Assembly (NCBI GenBank): GCA_907163375.1
Contig: CAJQUW010004775.1
Span: 62,001 to 126,000 of the forward strand
DNA: 64,000 bases
Direction of reading: 5' to 3'
From: Prostheceraeus crozeri
Lineage: Eukaryota; Platyhelminthes; Polycladida; Euryleptidae
The notes below the pieces were generated by a model that did no database searches, had not been told where the DNA came from, and saw only the letters and a program-made list of their open reading frames with translations. Position numbers and translations under genes: made by a program. Shown piece after piece: positions 25,101 through 33,186 of this stretch. How positions within the stretch are numbered: the stretch's first letter is position 1; each line of letters starts with the position of its first letter.

Positions 25101-25905
25101 CCCTTCACACATTTATTTTCGGTTTTGCCTTTGTCGGAAAGATCACATCAATGGATTTTAGTGAGTTCGAAAATCATAGCTCTTGCATTTTATAAAACTG
25201 ATAGGTGAAGGTTTTGGAGTCATTAGATGAAAAGAAAATGTTAAACTAGCCTGGACCATACATCCAGAAGAAGACAATCCCTCCGCATCCGATATCCGTG
25301 GCATTAATTTTTGTGAAATTCCTGATGCTCAGCGATATTTGCAGTTCACTACCGGCGGGTATTTGCGGGTATGCTACCGTTTCATGACAACTGATAGATG
25401 AAGGTTTTGGAGTCATTAGATGAAAAGAAAATGTTAAACTAGCCTGGACCATACATCCAGAAGAAGACAATCCCTTCGCATCCGATATCCGTGGCATTAA
25501 TTTTTGTGAAATTCCTGATGCTCAGCGATATTTGCAGTTCACTACCGGCGGGTATTTGCGGGTATGCTAAATTTTTCTCATTCCGTATCTAGAGCATGGC
25601 TTTCCACTTCTGCGATATCGTTTTATCCGTCTGGTAGTCAGAGTGGGCGGGCATCTTATTCGTACATGAATTAAAGAGATTTTGCAAATTTTGCACGAAG
25701 TTTTGCATATTTGTAGGTATAGAACAGCATTTATATCTGTTCGTTCTTTCATGACGATTTGATTGAAATATCATTGTAATTAATAATGGCCAACAGATCT
25801 TGCTATGTAGTTTTCAATTCTTGCCTTTTGATTTCAGGAACAATTGGATTCTTCGCATGCTTTTGGTTTGTAAGCAAAATCTACAGCGTTGTGAAAGTGG
25901 ATTAA
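4037..25905 (+). CDS. TM9SF2: Transmembrane 9 superfamily member 2 (spliced, 3' part of gene)
   Basis: Seven exons join in frame to about 425 residues, the C-terminal two-thirds of a protein usually about 660 long. The order is the end of the lumenal domain (exon 4037-4151), then nine membrane segments. Recognisable family blocks include [57 protein letters not shown] and [15 protein letters not shown]. The last residues KVD fit the K-x-D/E tail that binds COPI and keeps TM9 proteins in the Golgi. By family knowledge these proteins act in Golgi/endosomal trafficking and sorting of other membrane proteins. The [11 protein letters not shown] and [11 protein letters not shown] blocks match TM9SF2 better than TM9SF4. 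All introns are GT-AG; sizes are about 3.8 kb, 65 bp, 3.6 kb, 2.9 kb, 1.1 kb and 9.1 kb. The introns are full of transposons, and the last holds an H2B gene. Exons for the signal peptide and most of the lumenal domain were not found upstream. Confidence 0.93.
4152..5079. other. TM9SF2 intron, nothing recognised
   Basis: Plain AT-rich intron sequence between the exon and the LINE fragment. Confidence 0.6.
5080..5345 (+). pseudogene. LINE reverse-transcriptase C-terminal fragment
   Basis: A frame reading [15 protein letters not shown], then [34 protein letters not shown] and a terminal TTFLDQYNL matches the end of non-LTR retrotransposon polyproteins (CR1/Jockey-type: ASL..FYRYY.G..., ...SF..RT..LWN.LP). 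No RT core precedes it, so it is a 5'-truncated copy. Downstream reading in the same frame to 5471 no longer looks like the family. It lies inside a TM9SF2 intron. Confidence 0.8.
5440..6000. other. GC-richer unexplained block in TM9SF2 intron
   Basis: Base composition is close to 50% GC, against 35-38% around it, with many CpG-containing words. It follows the LINE tail. No reading frame, TIR or RNA gene was recognised. It could be untranslated or internal sequence of another retroelement. Confidence 0.45.
6467..7535 (-). mobile_element. Degenerate DNA transposon with GGGGTGACTTGGGACA termini
   Basis: The left edge reads taCCGTAAAATGGGGTGACTTGG. The same 16-mer terminus recurs as an inverted pair at 6645-6682. 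On the - strand, coding-like pieces follow one another with frameshifts. Around 7515-7405: [19 protein letters not shown]. Around 7400-7240: [20 protein letters not shown], then [19 protein letters not shown]. Around 7190-7065: [19 protein letters not shown], then IGKVVGQNN. An acidic linker followed by a 'W.LV......KKF.GKV' module resembles the C-terminus of some pogo/jerky-type transposases, but this family assignment is tentative. The other terminus was not found. Confidence 0.5.
6645..6682. repeat. Near-perfect 16-bp inverted repeat (transposon ends head to head)
   Basis: TGTCCCAAGTCACCCC, then a 5-6 base spacer, then GGGGTGACTTGGGACA. The right arm repeats the terminus seen at 6478. The piece 6467-6663 may itself be a small MITE abutting a second terminus. 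Confidence 0.7.
7536..7943. other. TM9SF2 intron before exon 7944
   Basis: There is no gene or clear repeat. The expected second terminus of the GGGGTGACTTGGGACA element was sought here and not found. Confidence 0.5.
7944..8132 (+). CDS. TM9SF2: TM9SF2 exon: IKWSSRWDY motif and first membrane segment
   Basis: It follows aatttcag and ends at tcg|gtaagt; both ends lie at codon boundaries. It encodes the conserved pre-membrane motif and the hydrophobic segment [20 protein letters not shown], then the cytosolic [16 protein letters not shown]. Confidence 0.95.
8133..8197 (+). other. 65-bp intron of TM9SF2
   Basis: This is a minimal GT-AG intron (gtaagtg to ttatttcag) between two unambiguous exons. 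It is very short beside the other introns of the gene (1.1-9.1 kb) and contains no repeat. It probably marks an approximate minimum intron size in this genome. Confidence 0.92.
8198..8668 (+). CDS. TM9SF2: TM9SF2 exon: membrane segments 2-5
   Basis: This 471-bp exon (157 codons) is flanked by ttatttcag and gtaagg. It encodes [20 protein letters not shown], then four membrane segments (near [48 protein letters not shown] and [19 protein letters not shown]) and the loop AYFGFKKR. There are no stops or frameshifts. Confidence 0.96.
8717..8890. mobile_element. Palindromic MITE 48 bp after a TM9SF2 donor site
   Basis: The arms at about 8717-8787 and 8822-8890 are reverse complements. Both contain TTTAAGGGTTTTAAG, AAAATCAA.TGTGGCAAAG, ATCTTTCA and TACAAATT. 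There are no coding frames. It lies close to the donor of exon 8198-8668 without disturbing it. Confidence 0.82.
10556..10587 (+). repeat. Short dispersed repeat (copy 1)
   Basis: CCGAAGCGTGCGCAGATGAA, then TCTAATTCTGTG, is repeated with two changes at 44689-44720. The family and boundaries are unknown. Confidence 0.5.
11529..11951 (+). CDS. Unrecognised 140-codon open frame inside TM9SF2 intron
   Basis: This is one of the longest frames in the window without a homology explanation. The protein is not recognised. It holds repeated [LV]EFQ words caused by the palindrome GGAATTCC, seen four times at 11618, 11681, 11833 and 11921 (three in the same frame), and a hydrophobic stretch [13 protein letters not shown]. 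No splice, promoter or poly(A) evidence was found. A chance frame or a repeat-derived stretch is as likely as a gene. Confidence 0.15.
   Translation: MSLHLKDKIIGFDTFSECLAHEICQKSQMLEFQQISSNDYSHMINHKPQVVEFQQKWTLMTDAGSLYSLTEPCDNICMNSLLKSPSTFDLTSSECLSCLGTWNSMLGSIINMFFNLFNTSYTNSSNGLTQLEFQLVQMQI
12243..12394 (+). CDS. TM9SF2: TM9SF2 exon: [10 protein letters not shown] loop and membrane segment 6
   Basis: The exon runs from attacag| to tctg|gtaagt. It reads [16 protein letters not shown], then the hydrophobic [20 protein letters not shown] and LNSIW. It ends two bases into the tryptophan codon, completed by the G that opens the next exon. Confidence 0.95.
12395..14017. other. TM9SF2 intron
   Basis: No gene is recognised. 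Overlapping - strand frames at 13286-13554 have no family signature. Confidence 0.55.
14026..15100. mobile_element. Non-autonomous hAT-like element (CAG.GTTGGT termini)
   Basis: The left end CAGTGTTGGTTAAAAACCCA and the right end ...TACCAACCCTG (inverse: CAGGGTTGGTATTTTTT) are inverted copies with A/T-rich subterminal repeats (TTTAAAAAA[TA]CC, GGGTTTTAAAT). The 8-bp flanks CATGTATT and AATATATT agree at 6 of 8, consistent with an old hAT target duplication. No transposase is recognisable inside. Confidence 0.62.
15292..15403 (+). CDS. TM9SF2: TM9SF2 exon: membrane segment 7
   Basis: The exon lies between gatttcag and gtaagt. It reads [20 protein letters not shown], then [17 protein letters not shown], a near match to the human block. 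The acidic residue inside the membrane segment is conserved in the family. It ends at a codon boundary. Confidence 0.95.
15404..16547. other. TM9SF2 intron
   Basis: A 1.1-kb AT-rich intron with no recognised element. Confidence 0.6.
16548..16719 (+). CDS. TM9SF2: TM9SF2 exon: membrane segment 8 region
   Basis: The exon starts after tttccag with [18 protein letters not shown] and ends ...FFLMT plus the first base of a glycine codon before gtaagt. The tryptophan-rich start and the [16 protein letters not shown] block are diagnostic of the family. Confidence 0.95.
17012..17229. mobile_element. Palindromic MITE just upstream of H2B
   Basis: The arms at about 17024-17108 and 17130-17214 are imperfect reverse complements around a short loop. 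They share blocks such as CAATTTTTgACGTTTTA, TTTACCCGACatGCaTCG and GATAGCATCaAGGG. No coding capacity is seen. It ends about 60 bases before the H2B ATG, so it probably supplies part of the H2B 5' region. Confidence 0.75.
17289..17654 (+). CDS. H2B: Histone H2B, divergent and intronless, nested in a TM9SF2 intron
   Basis: The product is a 121-residue histone that pairs with H2A in the nucleosome core. The start [12 protein letters not shown] is the usual H2B beginning; an in-frame ATG 15 bases upstream would add MNNIT and is less likely. A basic tail ([19 protein letters not shown]) leads into the histone fold ([17 protein letters not shown]), then [20 protein letters not shown] and [14 protein letters not shown]. 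Length and order are normal. Differences from the common animal sequence, as I recall it, include [22 protein letters not shown] and the TGSK end. No other histone gene is nearby. No histone 3' stem-loop is visible, but AATAAA lies about 200 bases downstream, so a polyadenylated, replication-independent mRNA is inferred. It has the same orientation as its host gene. It is probably functional, but a transcribed retrocopy cannot be excluded. Confidence 0.93.
   Translation: MAPKLSGKAAKKSSKAKAPKTDKKRKRKRKESYAIYIYKVLRQVHPDTGISSKAMSIMNCFVNDIFDRIANESSRLAHYNKKSTVSSREIQTAVRLLLPGELSKHAVSEGTKAVTKYTGSK
17852..17857 (+). promoter_or_regulatory. Candidate poly(A) signal for the H2B gene
   Basis: AATAAA lies 198 bases after the H2B stop. 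The expected GGCTCTTTTCAGAGCC-type hairpin was looked for after the stop and not seen, so this is the likeliest 3'-end signal. Confidence 0.4.
17858..19122. other. TM9SF2 intron downstream of H2B
   Basis: No second histone gene, and no other gene, is recognised. The frame 18118-18378 has no family features. Confidence 0.55.
19123..19137. repeat. Solo hAT terminus
   Basis: GTTGCGCACCCCTAG matches the right end of the hAT element ending at 27842. Decayed sequence like that element's interior (GGCCACACTCGATC) precedes it. No partner left end was found. Confidence 0.5.
19540..19666. repeat. Dispersed repeat, copy A
   Basis: This matches 23732-23860 in reverse complement. Shared blocks include CTGCTGATGATTCCTGA, ATTG.ATGAAATGG, CCCATTTTTCAACT and GATGCAACTC. 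Both copies lie in the last TM9SF2 intron, flanking the hAT and Tc1 remnants. Confidence 0.65.
20638..21872 (+). mobile_element. Internally deleted hAT transposon
   Basis: The terminal inverted repeats are TAGGGCAACCCAAAGTTGCA and its complement. Both ends carry subterminal TTGCAACTTTTTGCAACTTT repeats, as hAT elements do. Inside, the + strand frame at 21352-21546 reads [20 protein letters not shown], then [12 protein letters not shown]. This is the C-terminal dimerisation block of hAT transposases (usual form P.S....ERSFS.LK...). An upstream frame (21081-21284) may be the adjoining part. The length (1.2 kb), an internal stop after 21543 and the absence of the catalytic domain show a defective copy. 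The flanks show no clean 8-bp duplication. Confidence 0.78.
21901..23179 (+). mobile_element. Tc1-like transposon, dead, DD36E-like spacing
   Basis: It is 1,279 bp with TA at both ends and weak terminal repeats (TACAAgACA... / ...TGTTTTGTA). The transposase lies in several frames: a helix-turn-helix start ([20 protein letters not shown]) at 22117, [12 protein letters not shown] from 22441, a stretch with [20 protein letters not shown] near 22560-22620, then [14 protein letters not shown] and [11 protein letters not shown] (22759-22975). The expected first catalytic aspartate (FSDE) is N. The second D and the E are 36 residues apart, against 34 in Tc1, partly because of an extra alanine. Frameshifts and stops leave no functional protein. 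Confidence 0.85.
23180..25195. other. TM9SF2 intron with repeat fragments
   Basis: Apart from the dispersed repeat copies at 23732 and about 24496, nothing is recognised. A possible element end CAGGGAACGCAATTTTCTG at about 24977 has no partner. Confidence 0.5.
23732..23860. repeat. Dispersed repeat, copy B (inverted relative to copy A)
   Basis: GAGTTGCATCC, then AGTTGAAAAATGGGAGCAG and TCAGGAATCATCAGCAG, form the reverse complement of copy A. A third partial copy, TTGCATCCTCATCTGAAAAA, then TGGGAACAGACTTG, lies at about 24496-24535. The 68-codon frame starting at 24517 in that copy is not a gene. Confidence 0.65.
25196..25388 (-). repeat. Tandem duplication, unit 1 (193 bp)
   Basis: It is nearly identical to the next 193-bp period, with about two differences over 180 bases. 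On the - strand both units read [20 protein letters not shown], then KINATDIGC[GE]GIVFFWMY, before a stop. It may be a duplicated exon of an unrecognised gene or simply a duplicated repeat. It lies about 450 bp before the last TM9SF2 exon. Confidence 0.85.
25389..25571 (-). repeat. Tandem duplication, unit 2
   Basis: This is the second copy of the 193-bp period. It keeps the same - strand frame as unit 1, with G-to-E in IGC[GE]G. On the - strand it is preceded by aaatttag, which resembles a splice acceptor, and GGATGTATGG near the other end could be a donor. Neither site is proven. Confidence 0.85.
25838..25905 (+). CDS. TM9SF2: TM9SF2 last exon and stop codon
   Basis: After tgatttcag, 68 bases encode [16 protein letters not shown], then SVVKVD and TAA. 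The phase matches the exon about 9.1 kb upstream. The C-terminal K-V-D is the conserved COPI-binding/Golgi-retention tail of TM9 proteins. Confidence 0.95.
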
Positions 25906-27052
25906 AAGATAATTGAGTGCTAATGGATGGTTCTATATGTGAGACACATAACTCGGAAGCGCTTCTCAACATGCGATTCTTTTTGGCTTGAGACATGTAA
26001 TTATCAAATTACTGAAATATACTTATCAGTTCCTCATTTTCTCTTAACATTCTTGTCGGTGTTCTTTTCTTATGCTATTGGTTTCTCATGCATAGTTCGT
26101 TATCATCTGTAAAGTTTTACTGTAAAGGAAAGATCTTTCATGAAGCTCACATCACTGAATAAGCAGATTACTTCATGAAAACAATTTTTATATGCTGCAA
26201 CATGGAGAACTAGAAGTTTTAACATAATCTGAAGATTTGTAACTTAGTGTGAGGATGTATAAATGCCATGAAGTAAGAAGTTGACATTTTTGTGACTGTT
26301 TCGAGTTTCGGTTTTATACTTGGAAGTTGACTGTCAATGATTGATTGCTTGCATTCTCCAATAAAGTTTCCCAGCACATCAAATTTCTCTGTAGTCTCTA
26401 ATTTCTGTATAAGCTCACGATATTTCACTGTGCAAATCTACTACACCTACCCTGGTACTTTCATATCGAGAAATTTAATTGCTCTTGTTTCTAAAGATTT
26501 TTTTGAATAGCTGAATGGGTAGCGGATCTGTGCACAATATTGTTCATTGTATATAATGAAAGATGTATGCGAATTGTTTCGATAGTTGAATATTGGATTA
26601 AACGATATGTGATAAACTCGATGTTTTTGTATTGAAACTAATGTAATACGATCACAAGCTGTTTTACAACGTTGGGTGATGATAAGTTAATTAATTTATA
26701 AAAATTCGTTTTAGATTTCGCATTAAAAGCCCAGATCATTACATAGAAGTCGCACACGTGTACAGTCTTGATATTTTGATAGCCGTCTGCTGGCTACATT
26801 TTTGCAACTGAGGATAAATGAGTTCTCTTCTTGCCAATTCGCAAACTACAAAAAAACAGTTTTCTCGTAATTGCGATGAAACCAGTAAATAAGGAATTCA
26901 TTGTTTGCTTTGCGAGTTTGGTTCCTCGAGTAACAAGACTGACTTAATGATGCAAAGAATAGTAATATACACATATGAATCGTATTGTGGCTACTGGTGT
27001 CTGATAATGGGTTGCGAGTCCATTTCCAAGAAATTCAGCATTGGAGACTATT
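25906..27052. other. TM9SF2 3' UTR and intergenic DNA
   Basis: The first about 460 bases are the probable 3' UTR. A 69-codon - strand frame (26219-26428) overlaps it and is not recognised. Confidence 0.5.
26360..26365 (+). promoter_or_regulatory. Candidate poly(A) signal for TM9SF2
   Basis: This is the first AATAAA noticed after the TM9SF2 stop, about 455 bases downstream, giving a plausible 3' UTR length. It was chosen by position only, and alternative signals are possible. Confidence 0.35.
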
Positions 27053-27060
27053 CTACAGAA

Positions 27061-27842
27061 CAGGGGTGCGCAACCTTTTACATTTTTCGGCCGCCATTTC
27101 GAAGGCCGAAAGAATCACGGCCGCACTTAATATGTGTGCAAACAACTAGGTCAATAACGAATCCTTTTTATATTCCACCACTCAAATTAGCTTTCCCTGA
27201 TGAATGACGCACTGAAAATCGCATAAAGGCCTACTTCGTAAAGAATGAGTTAGCAACTAATCCATATACGACCGACGGTCATTTTTGACCCGAAAAGATT
27301 TTAAGCTTAAGGTGTTATCGGAACTTAAAAAGAAAAGTTGAAAGCATGTTTTTTTTCTGAGGGCAACCGAAGGAGAAAACACTACTAAGCTATTAATTCA
27401 TAAAGGAATCACGAGCCATACAAAATTCATTCATTCATCACAGGGCCGGTGATCTATCAGGTTTCCTTATTCAGTCCATTGACTTGATTAAGCTTACGTG
27501 CGCGAACAATTTGAGTAAACTACAATTGTCCCTTTTGTTTCTTTTAGCTGATGACTCTAGCCATGAATGCACATGAATATAACTTCCCTAAAATATTCTA
27601 TTCATGAGTTATCGAACTGCTTAAACGCCTTCATCGCGCCTGCGGGCCCGCATTTTTCCAAGCAGCATGGGCTCAAAGGTGTTCCACAGTTACAAGGTGA
27701 CTAGCTTGCTACTTATGCTTTCGATTGCCTTGAACTCCAGAAACACTTGGAATATACATGTATTCTTTTTCATTTACTTCTCATCGTCACGGCCGCACTT
27801 TGCCTCTGCTAAGGCCGTACGGCCGCAGGTTGCGCACCCCTG
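27061..27842. mobile_element. Non-autonomous hAT element with target duplication
   Basis: The left end CAGGGGTGCGCAACCT and the right end GGTTGCGCACCCCTG are inverted repeats. The flanks CTACAGAA (27053-27060) and CTATAGAA (27843-27850) form an 8-bp target duplication with one mismatch. GGCCGC-rich subterminal words occur at both ends. It is 782 bp. Two 100-codon frames inside (26905-27207, 27667-27969) cross the element edges and are not genes. Confidence 0.88.
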
Positions 27843-27850
27843 CTATAGAA

Positions 27851-28777
27851 CAAACAGACATCTCCATGACCACTTAAAAATGAGACTAGCTTTGCTGTCC
27901 AAATTTCGCCCACTCAGGCCGCTTCATTTTGAATTCATAAGAAAGGTACATAAAGTTGAGGGTGTGTGAGCGCATGCTTGCAGTTATGACAGAAAATCAT
28001 GAAAATTCGAATGCTGTCATTGAAATGGTTGTGACCCAGCATGATCTAAATGAATTACTAATTGAAATTGCTAGAAATGATCCAAATGAATTCAATTTTA
28101 CAATGTCACAATTATCAAATAGGACCTAAAGTAATAGTTCAATACAAGTAAAATACTTCACTGCAAAAGTGCATGTTTGTGAACTTTGTGAGTAATGAGA
28201 TAAAATGTGGAAGATGTTAGAAAAAGAACTATTGAACTTATTCGAATAAAACTTACATATTCGCATTCCTTACATCGCAAGGATTCAGAAGATGCCAAAC
28301 ATGAACATTTTTGATGAAAAAGTTGGAACATAACATTTTCAACCAAATGGGATTTTGTGATAATTTCACGATATCACTAATTTTTATTAGTTCACCGATT
28401 TTGACGACCAGTATATCAGAAGAGAGCTCAGAAAATGCTCGTTCTTCTCATGCTTGATTCATAATCATATTCACATGTTTTCTTATTGAAAAATTGCGAT
28501 GTGTAAATTGAGCGATTTTCATATTTTGAGCACTGCTCAGCAAATACAATAATAGATACAAGTCTATCACTGCTCAATTTAAAGCTGAGAATACAAGCTG
28601 TCGAATGATATATGGCACGTTGTCGTGCGCCACGGTTGGAAGGCATGAGAATCGATTGAATTTCAGCGAAATCTAGGTGATCCGTTTTTCGTGATCAGCT
28701 CTATGTCTGTCTCTGAAATTGTGGAAGCAATTAACACGAAAGCGGAGAGGAGATTTAGTTTTCAATGCTACTAATAC
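27851..28777. other. No gene recognised
   Basis: AT-rich intergenic sequence with only short frames. Confidence 0.5.
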
Positions 28778-28848
28778 TAAACTATATAACTATATAATTT
28801 AGCCTATAGTTATATAACTTGACAACTATATAATTTATACATGTAGAA

Positions 28849-29049
28849 ATTGAAAACTTATATTTTACTAACTCTTTGAAAACAATTTTTTAAGCTTCGC
28901 TGATTGGGATTTAAAAATATGTAGGCATGAATTAAGTAATAACTACATATCATACAGCTATTGGTTAATTCATGCCCACATAGCAAAATTTCAATCAGCG
29001 AAGTCTAAAAAATCTCTTCGAAAGAGTTAGTAAAATATAAGTTTTCAAT
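28849..29049. mobile_element. Palindromic MITE
   Basis: The arms at 28849-28940 and about 28960-29049 are reverse complements. Shared blocks are ATTGAAAACTTATATTTTAC, TAACTCTTT, CTTCGCTGATTG and GGCATGAATTAA. A run of TATATAACTATATAATTTA-type repeats lies next to it at 28778-28840. Confidence 0.8.
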
Positions 29050-31199
29050 CAAATATCATAGTTGACCAGCTCCTGTCTCATCTCCCATCATACAGACGAT
29101 CTTGATTTTGCGTTGAGAATTATCTATAGAGGCGTACATTGTCCTTTTTTAGCAACGTTTTTAGATATAGACAAAATTGGACTCAAAATTTAGCGTATGG
29201 GAAGATGGTTGTAAAAGTAGAAACATGCTGTACGCATAAACTTGTAAACAAATACGCATAAATTTGTTTCAGTTGTGATATAAATTTGCCAATCCAGGCT
29301 GTGGGTAGGAATATTCTTCGTGATGATGAATTATCTTTAGGTTTGTAATATAGACAGGAAACATGCATGTATGTTGTTAATGTGGTCTACGCGTAATCTT
29401 TAAATGTGCAAACAAGCACCCAAGGGAATAATAAGGCGTTTCCAATTTTCTGATCGCGTGACGTATCTGATTGTTCCTTAATGAAAAGTTCCCTGTCGTT
29501 TGATTGGTGTCCGACAGACACGAGATTACTTTCTTCATGCGCATATTGCATAATCATTCAGAGTTGACAATACCTTTGGAAGATGCTATGCTATGGCTCA
29601 TGTAAATATCTTGCCATGCATGTGTGCATCAGGAAAGCAAAATCGGGGTCCTGGAGTCCTTTCATTTTTTACGCCAGACTCCGGCCATCTTGACAGACTC
29701 ATTTTGAATCGTCAGAAGTACATACAATTCTTCTCGGTTGAGCTTATTGATACATTTACTTTGCGTTAACGATTGCATAATTTAATCGTGAATTCTTGAA
29801 GTATGAAATGCCTGTGTATCATCAAAACAAGTTTATTTTTTTCGATCATATTATTTAGATATTGTGCAATTCATCGAATAGAATTAATTGCATTTTCCCG
29901 ATTAGTATCAAATTGATGTAACTCATGATTGCAATTTTCCATGATTCAATGAGCCTTTTGTCACAGTGAAAAGAGTTGTTTAGCTTTCAGTATATTTGAG
30001 AATTCTAGTACAAGATTGTTTGGTTCAGCATTGAAAGAGATTTCCAATAATACAAAGCGGGTTGACTTCCTAGGTGGAAATCTTGCACTTCGTACAAATC
30101 AATTGTACATGCACTAAGTCTTTATCGATTGCGTCTCGATCATGATGTCACTTGAAAGTCACTATCTACGCACATATTCTCATTATCAATCAAGAACTTT
30201 TGTTGGAGGTGATTTTCATGAGCTTCTCGACTCTTCTCCTAGAAATGCGATTTTCAGATTTTAGTGCACGTCATCCTCGAAACATAAACATGGTCCCAGT
30301 CCACGAGCGTCCTGCTGTCGTTGCTCATCATCTGTCACAATAATATGAGTATTGATAACATGGTCAATTGCACTTAAGTTCCGATGGTGATTAATAAAGT
30401 GCACGAATTCTGAAATATCGAAATATTTAGACCAAATATGTCAGTAAATAAAATATGAAGACTTGCACCATATTGCCAAAGTCAAATTCGAAGCATTGAG
30501 TCTTACTGCAACATCGTCCGCAAATCTTTTTGCTGGAATACGGTTTCCATGTAATGCATACTGACAGGTAAAAGCATAGATTAGGGATGGAAATATAATC
30601 TATAAAAATAATCTTTATGTAAAAGTGTTACTGCATTTGGGTACTTTCCATAATTACATTCATTGAGTAATCTAGCATGCTTGCTCATACTTGACCCATC
30701 CTTCGTTAGATGCATGTAACACAGTTTGTGATACCATTGATAAGGTGAATTATTCGTATTGGACTTAGCACATGAGTAGATCAGGTGTGCCACAATTTTC
30801 AAGATTTTCCTCTGTTTACTAGGACAACTCCCGGAGTCAGAGTCCTTTCAGAAGCCGGAGTCCTATCAAACAGTTCTATCAAATAGAGCTTCTGTATAAT
30901 GCAAAGAGAATTCTATGTATAGCCAGCAATAGTTGATGCCACTTCAGATGCTCCGGGTTGGTTTCGATCCCAAGTTGACCTCTTTTATTGTAACCTTTTT
31001 TCCGAAATGCATCCGGGGTCAAGGAGACACTGAAGAAGATGACAACTCGCTTAAGATGATTAAGTGCACTATGTAAGTGGTCAAGAATTTCTGCTATCTT
31101 TGAGAAATGTTGGCGTCGACAGCTGTGAGAGCTCACATTGCGACTACATGGTCAAGATGAAGGAAACTCGCCAATCTCCGTGCGAACAGAGGAATGAAC
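29050..31199. other. No gene recognised
   Basis: Related GGAGTCCTTTCA / CCGGAGTC words occur near 29650 and 30835 and may be old repeat ends. No gene is seen. Confidence 0.45.
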
Positions 31200-31598
31200 T
31201 TTCTCAAAGCACATTGATGAAGACCTTGAGAACACGTGACTTAACGATGCTCCACTACATGACCGGCGTAGAATGGAGGGGCAGGATTCCAAATGAGGAA
31301 GTGATAGAATGGTGTGGTCTGAGGGACTAAAAGGTATTATTCGGAGAAATAGACTGCGCTGGTTTGGACATGTGAAGAAGGCAGACAATATTTGAGAGGT
31401 TGAAGAGATGGAGGTAGGCGGTCACCGACTGGCAGGAAGACCAAAGAAGGTATAAGAGAAGTGCATCAAAGAGATATCAAGAAGCTCGAAATCAATGAAG
31501 ATTTGTCACTGAACCAAAACTACTGGAGACGAGTCATCTGCCTTTCAGCTTGATCAGGGAACTCAGGGACGCTATACGAGAAGTGTGTGAGAGAGAGA
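31200..31598 (+). pseudogene. RTE/BovB-like LINE 3' fragment
   Basis: The reading frames give DLTMLHYMTGVEWRGRIPNE, then EVIEWCGL. After a frameshift follow RRNRLRWFGHVKKAD, GGHRLAGRPKKV and KEISRSSKS. This is the C-terminal region after the RT domain of RTE-type LINEs (M.G..W.DRI.N..., RLRWFGHV, G.R..GRPKK.W). Stops and a frameshift make it dead. It ends in a (GA)n run at about 31582-31597. Confidence 0.85.
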
Positions 31599-31599
31599 G

Positions 31600-33186
31600 A
31601 GAATGAGTAAGACATGGCCCGTTTTTTGATCAAAGTAGTTTTTGCAATGTTGTGTGATCTGCTGAATTGTAAACAAAATCGAGCATAATGTGAATTCGGT
31701 ATATTTGTTAAAGATGGATACATCATGATATTTTATTTAAGTTTAGTGCACCTTATTATTTCCGATTATTTGACATACCCTAGACCAATATTTCCGAAAT
31801 TTCCGACCTATTTAGGACTTCTAACATTTGTAAATTAATAGACAAAAAAGAAAGTCGTAGTAGGTATAATGTAGTGATTCCCAGAAATTTCATTTTCAAT
31901 TCGTATTTAATTAACATACGAGTATTAACCACGAGCGCATCATTAAAAGATGGAGCTTTTTTTTACAAAAGTATTTTTCAAATGCAATTTAGACGGGCGT
32001 TCTAGCCATTGTACGAGGTGGGTAGTGGCACCATTAGAACCGCGCTGATCTCCTCTTCAATTGCACCCTAGGGATTACGTGTCCCGAAAAATGCGGGTCG
32101 ATGTGGTAGAATAAGCTGCCACTCGGCACTAATGGGTTAAGACACAGGCATTACATGCAAATCATTTTGAATCATTAAACAGCTAAAGTTTTATCCACTC
32201 ACTTGCCAAGGCTATTTTGAAAAGTCTAGGGCTCTTGAGAGACACTGATGATGGCTGTATGCGATCAGTCATTGCAGCTTCAGTGAACTCTTTTTGTCTT
32301 CATCAACTCACTGGTGGAGTATTGTATTAACGATGTATTGTTTACCAGGTTCACTCAGGCATTAAAAACCACACAACACTCGACTTCCTCCGCGTAGTTG
32401 ACTTGCTATTGAATTGGAAAATGCAACACGCAATGCATGTACCTTTTTACCTTTAATGTCTACTTTTAATAAGCTATAGCTTATTATTTTTTCGGATGCC
32501 TTTCTCATGTTCGATATTCCACCATCATCTCTACCACTATATGCTGTTATCTTCACTTAGTTGTATTTTTGGTTAAATTAATTTTAGTTTTTCATCTCGG
32601 TTTCCATCATGCACTTTGGAAAGTCATCACTTGAAATATTATTCAAAAATTTTTCTTTGAAAATCTCCAACAACCTGATGCTTTAAATGATCGATGTAGC
32701 ATGCCTGTTACCGATACTGCAGAGTTGATCATGAAAAACGGATCACCTAAATTGTGTCAAACTTCGATCGATTCTCCTGCCTTTCTATCGCATTTTACAT
32801 TGATAAGCTATAAACCATTCAAGAGCTTGTGTTCTCAGCTTTTCAATGAGCCATTATACATTTGTGTCCGTCACTGTTTAAGGTGGACAGAGGTCAAAAT
32901 GTGAAAATCGCTACTTTTTGAAATCTCTAATTTTCAATGTGAAAACGTGTGAGCATGACAATGAAACAGACACAAGGTGAAAGGGCTTTCTCTGAGCATT
33001 AATCTTTTGATGTGTTGTTCCAACAATCCACTTCCCATTACAATTAGGAAAAATAGGCTTTGTTTAATGAAAGACCCGTGTAAGTTAGTTTACGACAAAT
33101 GAAGTTTTATGTTGAATCTTTTAAAAAGCCTGCTCTCATCGATGTTTTACACATTTGAAGATTTAAAAATTGCGTAGAAGACAAAC
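31600..33186. other. No gene recognised; possible piggyBac-like end
   Basis: A GC-richer patch at 31990-32135 ends CGGCACTAATGGGTTAA, which could be a piggyBac-type terminus (TTAACCC...). No partner end is seen. PIPOX 3' sequence should lie in 33000-33186, with no canonical poly(A) signal noticed. Confidence 0.4.

Noticed and set aside
7944-25905. Assignment to TM9SF4 and not TM9SF2
   Set aside because: Blocks such as [29 protein letters not shown] and the KVD end fit TM9SF2; TM9SF4 differs at each of these as I recall them.
29640-30870. Possible TIR element bounded by GGAGTCCTTTCA / CCGGAGTC words
   Set aside because: Only short words are shared, in mixed orientation, and no ends or target duplications can be defined.
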